Assembly: GCF_014154935.1 (NCBI RefSeq)
Contig: NZ_JACEHH010000003.1
Coordinates: 124,001-188,000, forward strand
Length of the DNA: 64,000 nucleotides
Source: Stieleria mannarensis
Lineage (GTDB): Bacteria; Planctomycetota; Planctomycetia; Pirellulales; Pirellulaceae
Reading direction: 5' to 3'
The position numbers and the translations under genes are program-made. Below the pieces are notes generated by a model that did no database searches, was not told the DNA's origin, and saw nothing but the letters and a program-made list of their open reading frames with translations. Positions 9,085-18,150 of this stretch are shown here, piece by piece (position 1 is the stretch's first letter; the number at the start of each line of letters is the position of its first letter).

Positions 9085-9357
9085 GACGACGCGATCGTGC
9101 GTTCGGTCACCAGTCGCCTGCGTCCGATCCTGATGAGTACGCTGACAAGTGTCGGGGGAATGTTGCCGTTGGTCTTTCTGACCGGACCGGGCAGCGAACT
9201 TTACCGCGGCCTGGGAGCCGTCATCACCGGCGGACTGCTCGTTTCGACCGTGTTCACCGTGTTTCTGGTCCCCGTGGTGCTGAGCATGGTCTTCGATCTG
9301 GGCCGAGGGAACGTACCGCGACCGGCCGTCGAAACACAGGACGCGTTGGCGGCGTGA
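9085..9357 (+). pseudogene. C-terminal remnant of an RND (AcrB/HAE1-type) efflux transporter
   Basis: About 90 codons in one open frame match only the last two membrane segments of an RND pump: SRLRPILMSTLTSVGGMLPL, a short loop TGPGSELYRGLGAV and ITGGLLVSTVFTVFLVPVVL. In full-length members this is the final ~90 of more than 1000 residues. No upstream portion is visible; instead the frame runs into the 3' end of the DUF1569 gene. This looks like the relic of a deletion, possibly mediated by the flanking repeats, and is unlikely to make a working transporter. Confidence 0.85.
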
Positions 9358-9519
9358 AGATCTGGTAGGTACCGGGAATCGCGCCTGCTTCGTCTCGGTT
9401 TGAGCGATGGCTGTGCGATGTTGCTGGATTGAGGACCGGATTTGAATTCCCCCACGGATGGCAAGCCCCCCGGCTGGACCGAGACGCCTTAAACACGGAA
9501 CATCGTGAATCGCCGGTCA

Positions 9520-9598
9520 AACGTAGCTACCTTCGCCAGAAGGTGGATCCCCGGGTGACCACGCTCTGGCGAGCGTAGCTACGTCAAAGTGGGGCTGT
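9520..9598 (+). repeat. ACGTAGCTACCTTCGCCAGAAGG dispersed repeat, copy 2
   Basis: 79 bp, direct copy of 8391-8470. Its two ends are themselves imperfect inverted arms (ACGTAGCTACCTTCGCC at the left and GGCGAGCGTAGCTACGT at the right), so the element may fold as a hairpin. It ends 6 bp before the -35 of the pncB promoter. Confidence 0.7.
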
Positions 9599-9604
9599 AA
9601 CGGC

Positions 9605-9632
9605 TTGACCTTTACTCCACTTAGTGTAGAAT
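9605..9632 (+). promoter_or_regulatory. Sigma-70-type promoter of the pncB operon
   Basis: TTGACC at 9605-9610 and TAGAAT at 9627-9632, separated by 16 bp, resemble -35 and -10 hexamers. The -10 lies inside the palindrome at 9621-9641, so an NrtR-type regulator bound there would block polymerase. An AGGGAGAA ribosome-binding site at 9643-9650 and ATG 9655 follow. Confidence 0.65.
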
Positions 9633-9641
9633 AAACACTAA
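9621..9641. promoter_or_regulatory. 21-bp palindrome, candidate NrtR operator
   Basis: Perfect inverted repeat TTAGTGT-N7-ACACTAA just upstream of pncB and overlapping its -10 hexamer. The second gene of the operon encodes an NrtR-like regulator, and NrtR regulators are known to bind palindromes in front of NAD biosynthesis genes. Assignment is by symmetry, position and operon content. Confidence 0.75.
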
Positions 9642-9654
9642 CAGGGAGAAGCCA

Positions 9655-11133
9655 ATGAACCCGGCATCGAATTCGCTCGCGCTGTTGACCGACTTGTACG
9701 AGTTGACGATGGCGTCTGGGTACTGGAAGTGTGGCAAGGCGGAGCAGTCCGCCGCGTTTCATCTGTTCTTCCGCAATAGCCCGTTTCAAGGCGGGTATGC
9801 GATTACGGCGGGGCTCGGCCCGGCGCTGGAATTCCTGCGTGCGTTTCGCTTCACTTCCGACGACATTGAGTATCTGGGGACGATTGTTGGCAATGACGGT
9901 CGGCCGCTGTTCGATCCTGCGTTTCTGCGGTATCTCGCGGAACTCGAATTGACGTTGGATGTGGATGCGATTCCCGAGGGCACCGTCGTTTTTCCGCACG
10001 AACCGCTGTTGCGAGTATGCGGTCCGATCTTGCAGTGCCAATTGATCGAGACGGCGATGTTGAACCAGATCAACTATCAGTCGTTGGTCGCCACCAAAGC
10101 GTCGCGCGTGGTGATGGCCGCTGAAGGCGACTCGGTGCTGGAGTTTGGACTGCGTCGGGCCCAGGGAATCGACGGCGGGCTGACGGCCAGTCGTGCGGCA
10201 TTCGTCGGGGGATGTGCCGCGACGTCGAATGTGCTGGCGGGGAAACGATTCGGGATTCCGGTCAAGGGAACGCATGCTCACAGCTGGGTGATGTCGTTCG
10301 ACAGCGAACCGGAGGCCTTTGAAGCCTATGCCGACGCGATGCCCAACAACTGTGTCTTTCTGGTGGACACCTACGACACACTGCAAGGCGTTCGCCACGC
10401 CGTCCAGATTGGGCAACGTCTTCGCGAAGCCGGGCACCGGATGGTCGGCATTCGGCTCGATTCGGGCGATTTGGCCTGGTTGAGTATCGAAGCCCGCAAG
10501 ATCCTTGATGCGGCCGGATTTGATGATGCCGTGATTGTGGCCAGCAACGATTTGGATGAGCGTCTGATTCAGAGTCTGAAATTGCAGGGTTCTAAGGTCA
10601 CGGTTTGGGGCGTCGGAACGAAATTGGTCACCGCGTACGACCAGCCGGCACTCGGCGGTGTCTACAAACTGGGCGCGATCAAGGATGAATCCGGAGATTG
10701 GCAGCCGCGGATCAAGGTTTCTGAACAGCTGATCAAGACGTCGACGCCGGGGATTCAACAAGTCCGCCGCTACGTCGACCACGAAGGGATGGCGATCGCC
10801 GACATGATCTTCAATGAGTCGCAGCCGATGCCCGAGACGTGCACCGTCGTTGATTTTCTGGATACGACCCATCAAACGGAGTTTGACGCGAGCGTTCCCT
10901 TTGTGGACCTACTTCAACCGATGCTACGCGGCGGGAAGTTTGTCGGCGAATCTCGCCCGCTGGACGAGATTCGCAACCGGGCCATGGCACAGCTGAAACA
11001 GTTCCATCGCACCGTACTGAGGTTGGACAATCCACACCGCTATCGCGTCGGGCTCGAACGCAGTTTGCATGACCTGAAGTCGCAATTGGTGCGTGATGCC
11101 AGGCGGCGGAGCAAGGCGGAGGCCACGACGTGA
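9655..11133 (+). CDS. pncB: Nicotinate phosphoribosyltransferase
   Basis: 492 residues. Converts nicotinate and PRPP to nicotinate mononucleotide in the Preiss-Handler NAD salvage route. Family segments seen: [15 protein letters not shown] at the N-terminus, [54 protein letters not shown] and [13 protein letters not shown]. Length is normal. The start has a good Shine-Dalgarno (AGGGAGAA) 4 bp upstream of ATG. It is the first gene of an operon with nrtR (4-bp GTGA overlap) and pncA, which supplies its substrate nicotinate. Probably repressed through the palindrome in its promoter. Confidence 0.96.
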   Translation: MNPASNSLALLTDLYELTMASGYWKCGKAEQSAAFHLFFRNSPFQGGYAITAGLGPALEFLRAFRFTSDDIEYLGTIVGNDGRPLFDPAFLRYLAELELTLDVDAIPEGTVVFPHEPLLRVCGPILQCQLIETAMLNQINYQSLVATKASRVVMAAEGDSVLEFGLRRAQGIDGGLTASRAAFVGGCAATSNVLAGKRFGIPVKGTHAHSWVMSFDSEPEAFEAYADAMPNNCVFLVDTYDTLQGVRHAVQIGQRLREAGHRMVGIRLDSGDLAWLSIEARKILDAAGFDDAVIVASNDLDERLIQSLKLQGSKVTVWGVGTKLVTAYDQPALGGVYKLGAIKDESGDWQPRIKVSEQLIKTSTPGIQQVRRYVDHEGMAIADMIFNESQPMPETCTVVDFLDTTHQTEFDASVPFVDLLQPMLRGGKFVGESRPLDEIRNRAMAQLKQFHRTVLRLDNPHRYRVGLERSLHDLKSQLVRDARRRSKAEATT

Positions 11134-11819
11134 CTTGGACATACGAGTTCCCCAGGCCTGCGCTGACGGTTGACTGCGTGGTGTTCGGGTTGGATGAACC
11201 CGAGCTGAAGGTGCTGCTGATTCGACGTGACTTGAAACCGTTCCGTGGCAAATGGGCACTCCCCGGTGGCTTTGTCCACGTCGACGAAACACTGGAGGAT
11301 GCCGCCCGGCGGGAACTGCGGGAAGAGACGGGCGTTGAACAGCTCTATCTGGAGCAACTTTACACGTATGGCGACGTCGACCGAGATCCGCGTGAGCGTG
11401 TGGTCACGGTCGCCTACTATGCTCTGGTCAAGTTGTCCGATCACCGTGTCGTTGCCGCGACCGACGCCCGCGATGCCGACTGGTTCGGCGTGCATGACCT
11501 GCCGCAGCTCGCGTTCGACCACGCGCGGATCCTGGACGCCGCCTATCATCGGTTGCAAAACAAACTGCGTTACGAACCGATCGGGTTTGAACTGTTGCCG
11601 AAGAAATTTACCTTGAGGCAACTGCAACGGCTTTACGAAGTCATCCTAGATCGGACGCTGGACAAACGGAATTTCCGTAAAAAGATCCTCAGCACCGGCG
11701 TGCTGCAGGAGCTCGATGAAATGGAAACGAACGTGGCGCATCGTGCGGCCCGCCTGTATCGATTCAACCAAAAACACTATCGCGACATGGTCAAGCGGGG
11801 AATCCACTTTGAAATCTGA
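11130..11819 (+). CDS. nrtR: NrtR-like Nudix transcriptional regulator of NAD metabolism
   Basis: 229 residues from a GTG that overlaps the pncB stop by 4 bp. Residues ~10-140 form a Nudix domain with a complete Nudix box (G-x5-E-x7-RELREETGV). The C-terminal ~80 residues ([15 protein letters not shown], then [16 protein letters not shown]) match the winged-helix DNA-binding part of NrtR. Known NrtR proteins sense ADP-ribose or related NAD breakdown products and derepress NAD genes. Placement between pncB and pncA, plus a palindrome at the operon promoter, supports autoregulation. An intact Nudix box leaves open a hydrolase activity as well. Confidence 0.88.
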   Translation: MTWTYEFPRPALTVDCVVFGLDEPELKVLLIRRDLKPFRGKWALPGGFVHVDETLEDAARRELREETGVEQLYLEQLYTYGDVDRDPRERVVTVAYYALVKLSDHRVVAATDARDADWFGVHDLPQLAFDHARILDAAYHRLQNKLRYEPIGFELLPKKFTLRQLQRLYEVILDRTLDKRNFRKKILSTGVLQELDEMETNVAHRAARLYRFNQKHYRDMVKRGIHFEI

Positions 11820-12450
11820 AACAAGCACGACCGCAAATCGGGCATTGTTGCTGATCGATCTGCAGAACGACTTTGTCGATGGCGGCGCGTTGGCGGTGCC
11901 GGGCGGACTGGAGGTGGTCGACGTGGCTAACGCGTTGATGCCGAAGTTTGATTGCGTTGTCGCAACCCAGGATTGGCATCCCGCCGATCATCAAAGCTTT
12001 GCCAGCCAACATGCGGCCATGGCGGTCGGCGATTGCTTCCAGCTTGGCGGATTGCCACAAATCGCCTGGCCGGATCACTGCATCCAGCAGACGCACGGCG
12101 CAGAGTTTGTCGCCTCGTTGAACCGAGATCAAATCGATCAAGTGGTTCGCAAAGGAACCAACAAACAGATCGACAGCTACAGCGCGTTTTATGACAACGG
12201 GCACCTGCAATCGACCGGTCTGGCGGACGAGTTCCGCCGCCGCGGCGTCGAACACCTATTCGCGATGGGCCTGGCAACCGACTATTGCGTTCGCGCGACG
12301 GTGCTGGACGCACTGGCCGAAGGTTTTCGCGTCACGTTGGTGGTCGATGGTTGCCGCGGCGTCGAACTGGAAACCGGTGACGTCCAGCGTTCGCTGGAGG
12401 AAATGCAAGCCGCCGGAGCGGTGCTGGTTTACAGCGACGATGTTTCGTGA
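11809..12450 (+). CDS. pncA: Nicotinamidase
   Basis: 213 residues from a TTG at 11809; this start overlaps nrtR by 11 bp, has a GGGG-rich ribosome-binding site at 11797-11800, and gives a normal PncA length, while the upstream ATG at 11716 would add residues encoded by the nrtR 3' end. Deaminates nicotinamide to nicotinate, the PncB substrate. Catalytic triad segments are present: Asp in [10 protein letters not shown], Lys in VVRKGTNKQ, Cys in [11 protein letters not shown]. The metal-binding motif is DWHPADH. With pncB and nrtR it completes a compact NAD salvage operon. Confidence 0.94.
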   Translation: MKSETSTTANRALLLIDLQNDFVDGGALAVPGGLEVVDVANALMPKFDCVVATQDWHPADHQSFASQHAAMAVGDCFQLGGLPQIAWPDHCIQQTHGAEFVASLNRDQIDQVVRKGTNKQIDSYSAFYDNGHLQSTGLADEFRRRGVEHLFAMGLATDYCVRATVLDALAEGFRVTLVVDGCRGVELETGDVQRSLEEMQAAGAVLVYSDDVS

Positions 12451-12567
12451 CACGTCCCAATCGAAGTGCCCCTTTAAAACGAGAGGTGTATTATTTCTCG
12501 GTGGGGACGGGGCGATCGCGGCATGGCGTATCCCCCCGTTCCTCCACTCAATTCAACGACGGCCACG

Positions 12568-13003
12568 ATGGGGAATTTGATGTATTGCAACCAACTCGCA
12601 CTGGTTGGCACCTTGACGCTTTTGAGCTTTGACGGCGCGAGCGCCCAGGGCTTTCCGGGCCCGCCAAGGATGCAAAACGCTGCCGCTTTAATACCACAAC
12701 AAGCGGCCGGTATCGGTGCCACCACGACCGACGCGACGGCGATCGCTAGGCAATTTGCCGAACCCGCAAACCCTGGCGCAGATGATACTCAGCAACTACG
12801 ACGCCGACGCCAGCGGTGAGCTGAATCAAGCCGAGTTGCAGACCGCGCTGGAAGGACTGCGCCAATTGATCGTGCAACAAACGCAGGCCGCCCGGGCAGC
12901 CGCCTCAGTTCAGCGGAATTCACTCGGCGTTCAAACCTCGGCCCCCAACCCCATCAGCGCAGGCATCTCGCCTCGGCCCCCGCGTGGACGGCCAATTCCC
13001 TAA
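12568..13003 (+). pseudogene. Frameshifted small secreted EF-hand protein
   Basis: Two overlapping frames together make one plausible protein. The first (from ATG 12568 or 12580) encodes a signal peptide (LALVGTLTLLSFDGASAQ) and continues to IARQFAEPANPG; the second, shifted by one base in the region 12740-12790, continues as NPQTLAQMILSNYDADASGE with an EF-hand loop (DADASGELNQAE) and a Gln/Ala-rich helix. EF-hand secreted proteins are common in planctomycetes. Either the gene is broken or the read has a single-base error here. Confidence 0.6.
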
Positions 13004-13040
13004 CCGACGAATTCGTGCGACCTGAGGATCTGCGGCCGTC

Positions 13041-13070
13041 TCATCATTCTGCCCCACATGATTCTGCTCT
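13041..13070 (-). repeat. GGGGCARAAYGAT-type dispersed repeat, inverted copy
   Basis: Reads ATCATTCTGCCCC followed by ACATGATTCTGC on the plus strand: two units of the 13-14-bp repeat in reverse orientation, in the 130-bp gap before the tonB stop. Confidence 0.6.
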
Positions 13071-13135
13071 CCTTCGGCCACGTTCCGCGGCAGAGCGATA
13101 GTATTGTTCGGCAGCCCTTTTGTGAGTCGTCTTGC

Positions 13136-13894
13136 CTACAAACGAAACCGCACCGGCAGGATTTCTTCGGATGCGACGGGGCGGCCGAATCGTTGGGCCG
13201 GCTGGCCGGTCCATTGGCTAACCGCATCGACGGCTGCTTGGTCGAGTGAACGGTGACCGCTCGATTCAATCACCTCGACTTCGGTGACCTTGCCGAGCGT
13301 GTCGACTCGCAATCGCAACAACACCGTGCCTTCGGCCCCCGCACGTGCCGCGGCCGCCGGGTACTGTGGCGGTGGGTTGGACGAGAAATCGACGGGCGTC
13401 TCGGGTGAGAGTCCGACCGACTGTGGGATCGGGATCGCTTCGATCGCCGGTGGCGTGACCTGGCTGACCCGCTCGCTGATCAGTTTGCGGGGCGGTCGTG
13501 CCGCGAGCGCCGCTTCGACCGTGGGCACGTCGGCGGTCGCAATCGACGGACGTTTCAATGGCACCGTGACTTCCGCGCGACGATCAGGACTGTCCGGTGG
13601 CGGCGGCAGCGTGCTGGGGCCGTTGGGTTCGAACAGCGGGTGCCGCGTGGTTTCCTGCGAGCGATCGGGCGGCGTTAAATCGACGGCCGTGGGTGGTTCG
13701 ATCGCCACCGGTAGAATCGACGGAGGCTCGACCGCGGGTGAGACGCTGGCAACGCTCAATTGGATCGAAACGACGTGTTGATTGCCCGCAGACGTGAACC
13801 GCTGGGTCGCCGTCATCGGCAGGACGCACAGCACCACCGCACCGACCGCGTGAACAAACAGCGAAAACAGGGTGCAGCGGGCGGGAAAACTCAT
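13136..13894 (-). CDS. TonB-family energy transducer
   Basis: 252 residues from ATG 13894, which overlaps the hemP stop by 4 bp (ATGA); a GTG two codons upstream is less likely. One N-terminal membrane anchor (LFSLFVHAVGAVVLCVLP), a long Pro-rich periplasmic linker, and a C-terminal TonB domain with the hallmarks NPPPQYPAAAARAGAEGTV and LRVDTLGKVTEVEVIESSGH, ending in a basic strand RFRL. TonB links the inner-membrane proton motive force (via ExbB/ExbD, not in this window) to outer-membrane receptors; the TonB-dependent receptor gene lies divergently nearby, so this is probably its dedicated TonB. Confidence 0.9.
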   Translation of the reverse strand: MSFPARCTLFSLFVHAVGAVVLCVLPMTATQRFTSAGNQHVVSIQLSVASVSPAVEPPSILPVAIEPPTAVDLTPPDRSQETTRHPLFEPNGPSTLPPPPDSPDRRAEVTVPLKRPSIATADVPTVEAALAARPPRKLISERVSQVTPPAIEAIPIPQSVGLSPETPVDFSSNPPPQYPAAAARAGAEGTVLLRLRVDTLGKVTEVEVIESSGHRSLDQAAVDAVSQWTGQPAQRFGRPVASEEILPVRFRL

Positions 13895-14085
13895 TTGCAC
13901 AAGTATAACTTTCCCGAGGAGGTTCGTCGAAGGCGGTACATCATTTCCCCGTGCTCGATCCAGACTTCGCCACGGCCCCGAAACAGGTCTTCCGAGGGGA
14001 TGATTACCGGCGACGACTCCGCGGACCGCGGTGGCGACGTGGGGTCCGGCGGGTCGGTGGTGCGTTGGTCAGGGGGCTGTGGCAT
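13891..14085 (-). CDS. hemP: Hemin uptake protein HemP
   Basis: 64 residues. A Pro/Ser-rich N-terminus is followed by the compact HemP core: SEDLFRGRGEVWIEHGEMMY, then RLRRTSSGKLYLCK, the pattern ending in GKLxLxK typical of this tiny family. HemP proteins are small cytoplasmic proteins encoded with haem-uptake genes; in some proteobacteria HemP acts as an activator of haem receptor expression. It overlaps tonB by 4 bp and is divergent from the TonB-dependent receptor, which points to haem as the transported ligand. Confidence 0.85.
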   Translation of the reverse strand: MPQPPDQRTTDPPDPTSPPRSAESSPVIIPSEDLFRGRGEVWIEHGEMMYRLRRTSSGKLYLCK

Positions 14086-14557
14086 TTGGTAAGTCGTGAA
14101 TCTTCCATGTCAGTTTGATTTTCGGGTCGTGGGCGAGGCGACGAGTCCTTTCGGATTGCCGGCTGCAGGGACTCCTCGCGTCGTCCACTACCGTTTTGTT
14201 GAATGTTGGGGCGAGAGGAAGAACTAGCAGAGGGCGTGCCAAATTCTCCTGTGTTTCGCTTTCCGCTGGCTTTCCGGCGATTCGGCCCCGATCCTGCCGC
14301 TGCCGATCTGGCACGGGCATTGAACCGGGCTGCCCGCGGCGGAATTTACACCGGTGTCGACGGAGTTTCCGCCGCTCTTGGCTATCCGCCCCGTCCCCGT
14401 TCGTCCGGTCACGTCGACTTTGCAGGCACCGATCGCACCGCTGAAAGCGATTGAACCGGATGCGCCGAAGACAACCAATGCAACAGTCTGAACGAACGCG
14501 CCCGCCTAGCATTGTCGCGACGGGGGCGCTGACGTTCCGAGATCGACGAAACACACC
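14086..14557. other. Divergent control region between hemP-tonB and the receptor
   Basis: 472 bp without a convincing gene. I see no clear Fur box and no known riboswitch. Two weak -24/-12 look-alikes occur (minus strand 14241-14226, TGGCAC-N5-CTGCT; plus strand 14309-14323, TGGCAC-N5-TTGA) but each departs from the consensus in a conserved position. Confidence 0.4.
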
Positions 14558-16861
14558 GTGAAACACAGAAAAATCGCCGCCTTGGCTCTCGCTCCCGCAC
14601 TCGGGCTCGGTCTTTGGCAAAGTCCGTCGTCGGCCCAAGATCCGACCTTGCCGGAGATCGAAGTCCGCCCGCCGGTCACCCAGCCGACACCGGAGGTTGA
14701 CGCCGCCGCGACCGCGCCACCGATGTCAACGCAAGCGGCCCCGGCGCCCGGCGGCAATGCAACCCCGCCCTCGAATTTACCTTTGCAAAACGCGTCTTTC
14801 CCTTTGCTCAGTGCTCAAAGTTTCGGCGGCACGATGAGCAACCCGACTGGGCTGAACAGTGTGTTGCGAACCGAGAGTGACCTGTTTGAAACGCCTCGCT
14901 TGGGCACGATCATCGATCGCGACGCACTAGACCGGAAACACGCCTCGACGGTCTATCGCGCGCTGCAAAACGAAGTCGGCGTGATGTTGCAGCAAACCGG
15001 CAACGGCCAACTTTCGCCTTACATCCGCGGTTTAACGGGGCAACAGATCCTGGTGCTGGTCGACGGCATTCGCATGAACACCAGCATTTTGCGTCCAGGG
15101 CCGAACCAATACGCGGCGACGATCGATCCCGGTTCGGTCGAGCGGATCGAAGTGATTCGTGGCGCCGAGTCGGCTCTCTGGGGCAGCGACGCGATCGGCG
15201 GCGTGATCAATTTCGTCACCCGCAGCGCCGATCCGTTGCGAGGCGACTATGCCAGTCCCTACCTGACTCAGTATTACAGCACCGCGGAAGCCTCCTCGTA
15301 CACGCGGACCGGTTTCAGCAGTTGGTATGGTGCGACCGGAATTACCGGCGGCGTCTCCTATCTGGACGTCGGCACACTCGATCGCGGAGGCGATTTCGGA
15401 CGCCAACCGGGCACGGACTACCAACAGTTCGCGGGGGATTTGAAACTGCAGCGCATGCTGACGGAGAATCACTTGCTGACCGTCGCGATGCAACACTTCG
15501 AGCAAGAAGACCTTAAACGCAGCGACCGGTTTTTGCCCTTCGTGCTCGGCCCGGCCAGCGACGGCAGCGTACCGACGCAGCGCCCGACGGTCTTCGATCC
15601 CCAGCAACGCGACTTGCTGTACGGCCGGCTGGAAGGTCTGTTGCCCGAGGATGCTTTGATCGCGGATTTCTACTCCGTGACGCTGACGGGCATGCGAACC
15701 AAGGAGGCGTCGGTCGTCGATCGCTATTCGGGCAACGACCCCGCCGCCACGGTTACCCGTCGCGAAATCGGCGAGTTTGATGATTGGGGATGGGGGACGA
15801 CGCTGTCGTTTGTCAAAGACATGAACGACTACGGCAAATTGACCTACGGCACCGACTACTACAGCGAATCGATCGATGCCGAACGTGTCCAGATCAACAA
15901 CCCCAATGCCCCGGGCGCGACTCCAACGGTCACCGACCCGCAGTACCCCGACGATTCGGAAGCCGACCGAGTCGGCGTTTACGCCTCGTGGCACGTGCCG
16001 CTGACCGAACGACTGGATGCGACCACCTCGATCCGCTACGAAAACATCAACGTTTCGGCCACACCCAACTTTGACACCATCGGCCCGACCTACTTCGAGC
16101 GTTCGTACCAGGACTGGATTGCTAGCGCAGGTCTGGCGTACAAACTGACCGACGACGTTCGATTGATCGGCGGTTACTACGAAGGTTTCCGCGCCCCCAC
16201 GATTGACGATCTGACCGCCAACAAGACGTTCTTGCAGAACAACCAGTCGACTCCCTTGGTCGGCAACCTGGACGTCGAACCCGAACACAGCAAGACGTAT
16301 GAAGTCGGCCTGAAATTCAATTACGACCGATTGCGATTGCAGGTGACCGAGTTCTGGACCGATTTCGATAGCTTTATCAATCGCGAAACCATTGGCGGTG
16401 CGAGATTCCTGACCAACCAGGAGGCGTCCATCAACGGGACCGAATTGGCCGGCGAGTACGTGTTCAATCGCAACGTGGCCCTGTACGGGAATTTTTATTA
16501 CACCTACGGCACGGTCACCACGGCGGATGATCCGATTTCTCGAATCCCGCCGACACAAGGCATTCTGGGCCTGCGATTGAGCGAACCCTGCCGTCGAACC
16601 TATTTCGATGTTTATACCTGGATGGTCGATCGTGCGGACCGTTACAGCGAGTCCAACTTGGGCGACGTGCGGTTCATCGCCGGAGGGACGCCGGGCTACG
16701 CAACCTTGAACGTCCGGATGGGCCGATCCTTTGGAACCGAGAACCGGCATCAGCTGTCGTTGGCGCTCGAGAACATCACCGACAAGTACTACCGCGTCCT
16801 CGGCAGCGGCGTCGACGGCCCCGGCTTCAACGCGGTCTTCGGGTACCAGTACACGCTGTAG
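14558..16861 (+). CDS. TonB-dependent outer-membrane receptor, probably for haem
   Basis: 767 residues from a GTG. Signal peptide to about residue 27 (LALAPALGLGLWQSPSSAQ), a Pro/Ala-rich linker, then the plug domain at roughly 115-230 (VYRALQNEVGVML, YIRGLTGQQILVLVDGIRMN, IDPGSVERIEVIRGAESALWG, DAIGGVINFVTR) and a beta-barrel ending in an aromatic-rich strand (FNAVFGYQYTL). The barrel contains GYYEGFRAPTIDDL and NLDVEPEHSKTYEVGL typical of haem/siderophore receptors. Divergent hemP-tonB supports haem as substrate; the class is sure, the ligand inferred. It converges on the ECF sigma gene with a 20-bp gap. Confidence 0.92.
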   Translation: MKHRKIAALALAPALGLGLWQSPSSAQDPTLPEIEVRPPVTQPTPEVDAAATAPPMSTQAAPAPGGNATPPSNLPLQNASFPLLSAQSFGGTMSNPTGLNSVLRTESDLFETPRLGTIIDRDALDRKHASTVYRALQNEVGVMLQQTGNGQLSPYIRGLTGQQILVLVDGIRMNTSILRPGPNQYAATIDPGSVERIEVIRGAESALWGSDAIGGVINFVTRSADPLRGDYASPYLTQYYSTAEASSYTRTGFSSWYGATGITGGVSYLDVGTLDRGGDFGRQPGTDYQQFAGDLKLQRMLTENHLLTVAMQHFEQEDLKRSDRFLPFVLGPASDGSVPTQRPTVFDPQQRDLLYGRLEGLLPEDALIADFYSVTLTGMRTKEASVVDRYSGNDPAATVTRREIGEFDDWGWGTTLSFVKDMNDYGKLTYGTDYYSESIDAERVQINNPNAPGATPTVTDPQYPDDSEADRVGVYASWHVPLTERLDATTSIRYENINVSATPNFDTIGPTYFERSYQDWIASAGLAYKLTDDVRLIGGYYEGFRAPTIDDLTANKTFLQNNQSTPLVGNLDVEPEHSKTYEVGLKFNYDRLRLQVTEFWTDFDSFINRETIGGARFLTNQEASINGTELAGEYVFNRNVALYGNFYYTYGTVTTADDPISRIPPTQGILGLRLSEPCRRTYFDVYTWMVDRADRYSESNLGDVRFIAGGTPGYATLNVRMGRSFGTENRHQLSLALENITDKYYRVLGSGVDGPGFNAVFGYQYTL

Positions 16862-16881
16862 CGGAGTCCCGGCAGCTCGAC

Positions 16882-18126
16882 TCAGCCGCCGCGTAACTCC
16901 GCCAGTTTTTGGGCCAGGAAACGTCTTTCAGACATTTGCTCGGTCAACGACAGGGCTCGCTGAAACGCCTCGATCGCATCCGTCGCGTTTCCGCACCGCC
17001 GAAGCAACTCGCCGCGTGCTGAGTGGGCCAGTGGATAACCGAGAAGATCGCCTCGGTCCAGAATGGCGTCGATCCGTTGCAAACCGGATTCGGGGCCCTC
17101 GCACATTGCGACCGCGACGGCCCGATTGAGTTCGACGATCGGAGACGGCTGGATCCTTAGCAACACGTCGTACAGCGAGACGATCTGCTTCCAATCGGTG
17201 TCGACCGCGGTGGCCGCTTCGGCATGCACGGCCGAGATTGCCGCCTGGATGGTGTAACTCCCGAAACGGCGCGATGCGAGCGCCCGCTCGATCCACTGCT
17301 GGCCTTCAGCGATCAAGTTGCGGTCCCATCGGCTGCGGTCTTGATCTTCCAATAGAACGATGTCACCGTGCCGGTCCTGTCGCGCCTCGCGACGCGATTC
17401 GTGCAGCAGCATCAGCGCCAACAATCCCATCACTTCGGGATCTTCCAACAAGTCCAGCAAGAGTCGACACAGACGAATCGCTTCGCCGGACAGCTCGCTG
17501 CGGGTGATCGAATCGCCGCTCGATGCCGAGTAGCCTTCGTTGAAAATCAAATAGATCACCGAGAGGACCGAATCGAGACGCTCGGGCAGTTCTGCCAGTT
17601 CCGGGATCACGAAGGGGATTCCCGCGTCGCGGATCTTTGCCTTGCCGCGCACGATCCGCTGGGCCATCGTGGTGGGCGTGGTCAGGAACGCCCGCGCGAT
17701 CTCGTCGGTCGTCAACCCGCACACTTCGCGAAGCGTTAGCGGGACCTGCACCTTCACGTCGATCGCGGGATGACAGCAGGTGAAGATCAACCGCAGCCGA
17801 TCGTCTTCGATGGCGGCTTCGCCGCGCAAGGCGTTGGTGCCGGCGACACGCGACATCCGCTCGACCACATCCCCGCTGATCTCCGCCAGCTTCGTGTTTC
17901 GCCGGATCGCATCGACGGCCTTGTAGCGGCCGGTGGTGACCAGCCAGGCAACCGGATTGTCGGGGACGCCATCGCACGGCCATTGATCTGTCGCCGCGGC
18001 GAACGCTTCCTGCATCGCATCTTCGGCCAAATCAAGGTCGCGTAGGACACGCGCCAGGGAAGCGAAAACGCGACGCGAGTCATTCCGATAGAGCGTTTCA
18101 ATCTGCCGATGAATCGGAGCATCCAT
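16882..18126 (-). CDS. ECF42-like RNA polymerase sigma factor with C-terminal TPR-like extension
   Basis: 414 residues from ATG 18126 (MDAPIHRQIETLYR). A TTG 11 codons upstream lies at the edge of the repeat array, so it was not chosen. Sigma region 2 is seen in RRVFASLARVLRDLDLAEDAMQEAF, and region 4 in LTLREVCGLTTDEIARAFL. A long C-terminal part (DUF6596/TPR-like, e.g. AIEAFQRALSLTEQ) marks the ECF42 group, which normally lacks an anti-sigma factor and is encoded next to a DGPF (YCII-like) protein. No such partner is visible on either side, so this copy appears orphaned. Confidence 0.9.
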   Translation of the reverse strand: MDAPIHRQIETLYRNDSRRVFASLARVLRDLDLAEDAMQEAFAAATDQWPCDGVPDNPVAWLVTTGRYKAVDAIRRNTKLAEISGDVVERMSRVAGTNALRGEAAIEDDRLRLIFTCCHPAIDVKVQVPLTLREVCGLTTDEIARAFLTTPTTMAQRIVRGKAKIRDAGIPFVIPELAELPERLDSVLSVIYLIFNEGYSASSGDSITRSELSGEAIRLCRLLLDLLEDPEVMGLLALMLLHESRREARQDRHGDIVLLEDQDRSRWDRNLIAEGQQWIERALASRRFGSYTIQAAISAVHAEAATAVDTDWKQIVSLYDVLLRIQPSPIVELNRAVAVAMCEGPESGLQRIDAILDRGDLLGYPLAHSARGELLRRCGNATDAIEAFQRALSLTEQMSERRFLAQKLAELRGG

Positions 18127-18150
18127 GAAGTTGAGATCCGGCGTATCGTT

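Noticed and set aside
9517..10875. 452-codon open frame antisense to pncB
   Set aside because: Covers pncB and the adjacent repeat; composition typical of an antisense shadow.
14226..14323. Sigma-54-like sites in the hemP/receptor control region
   Set aside because: TGGCAC-N5-CTGCT and TGGCAC-N5-TTGA each break a conserved -12 position; weaker than the sites near csrA and groES.
15032..16750. 572-codon open frame antisense to the TonB-dependent receptor
   Set aside because: Mirrors the codon bias of the receptor gene on the other strand; no domain or signal peptide.
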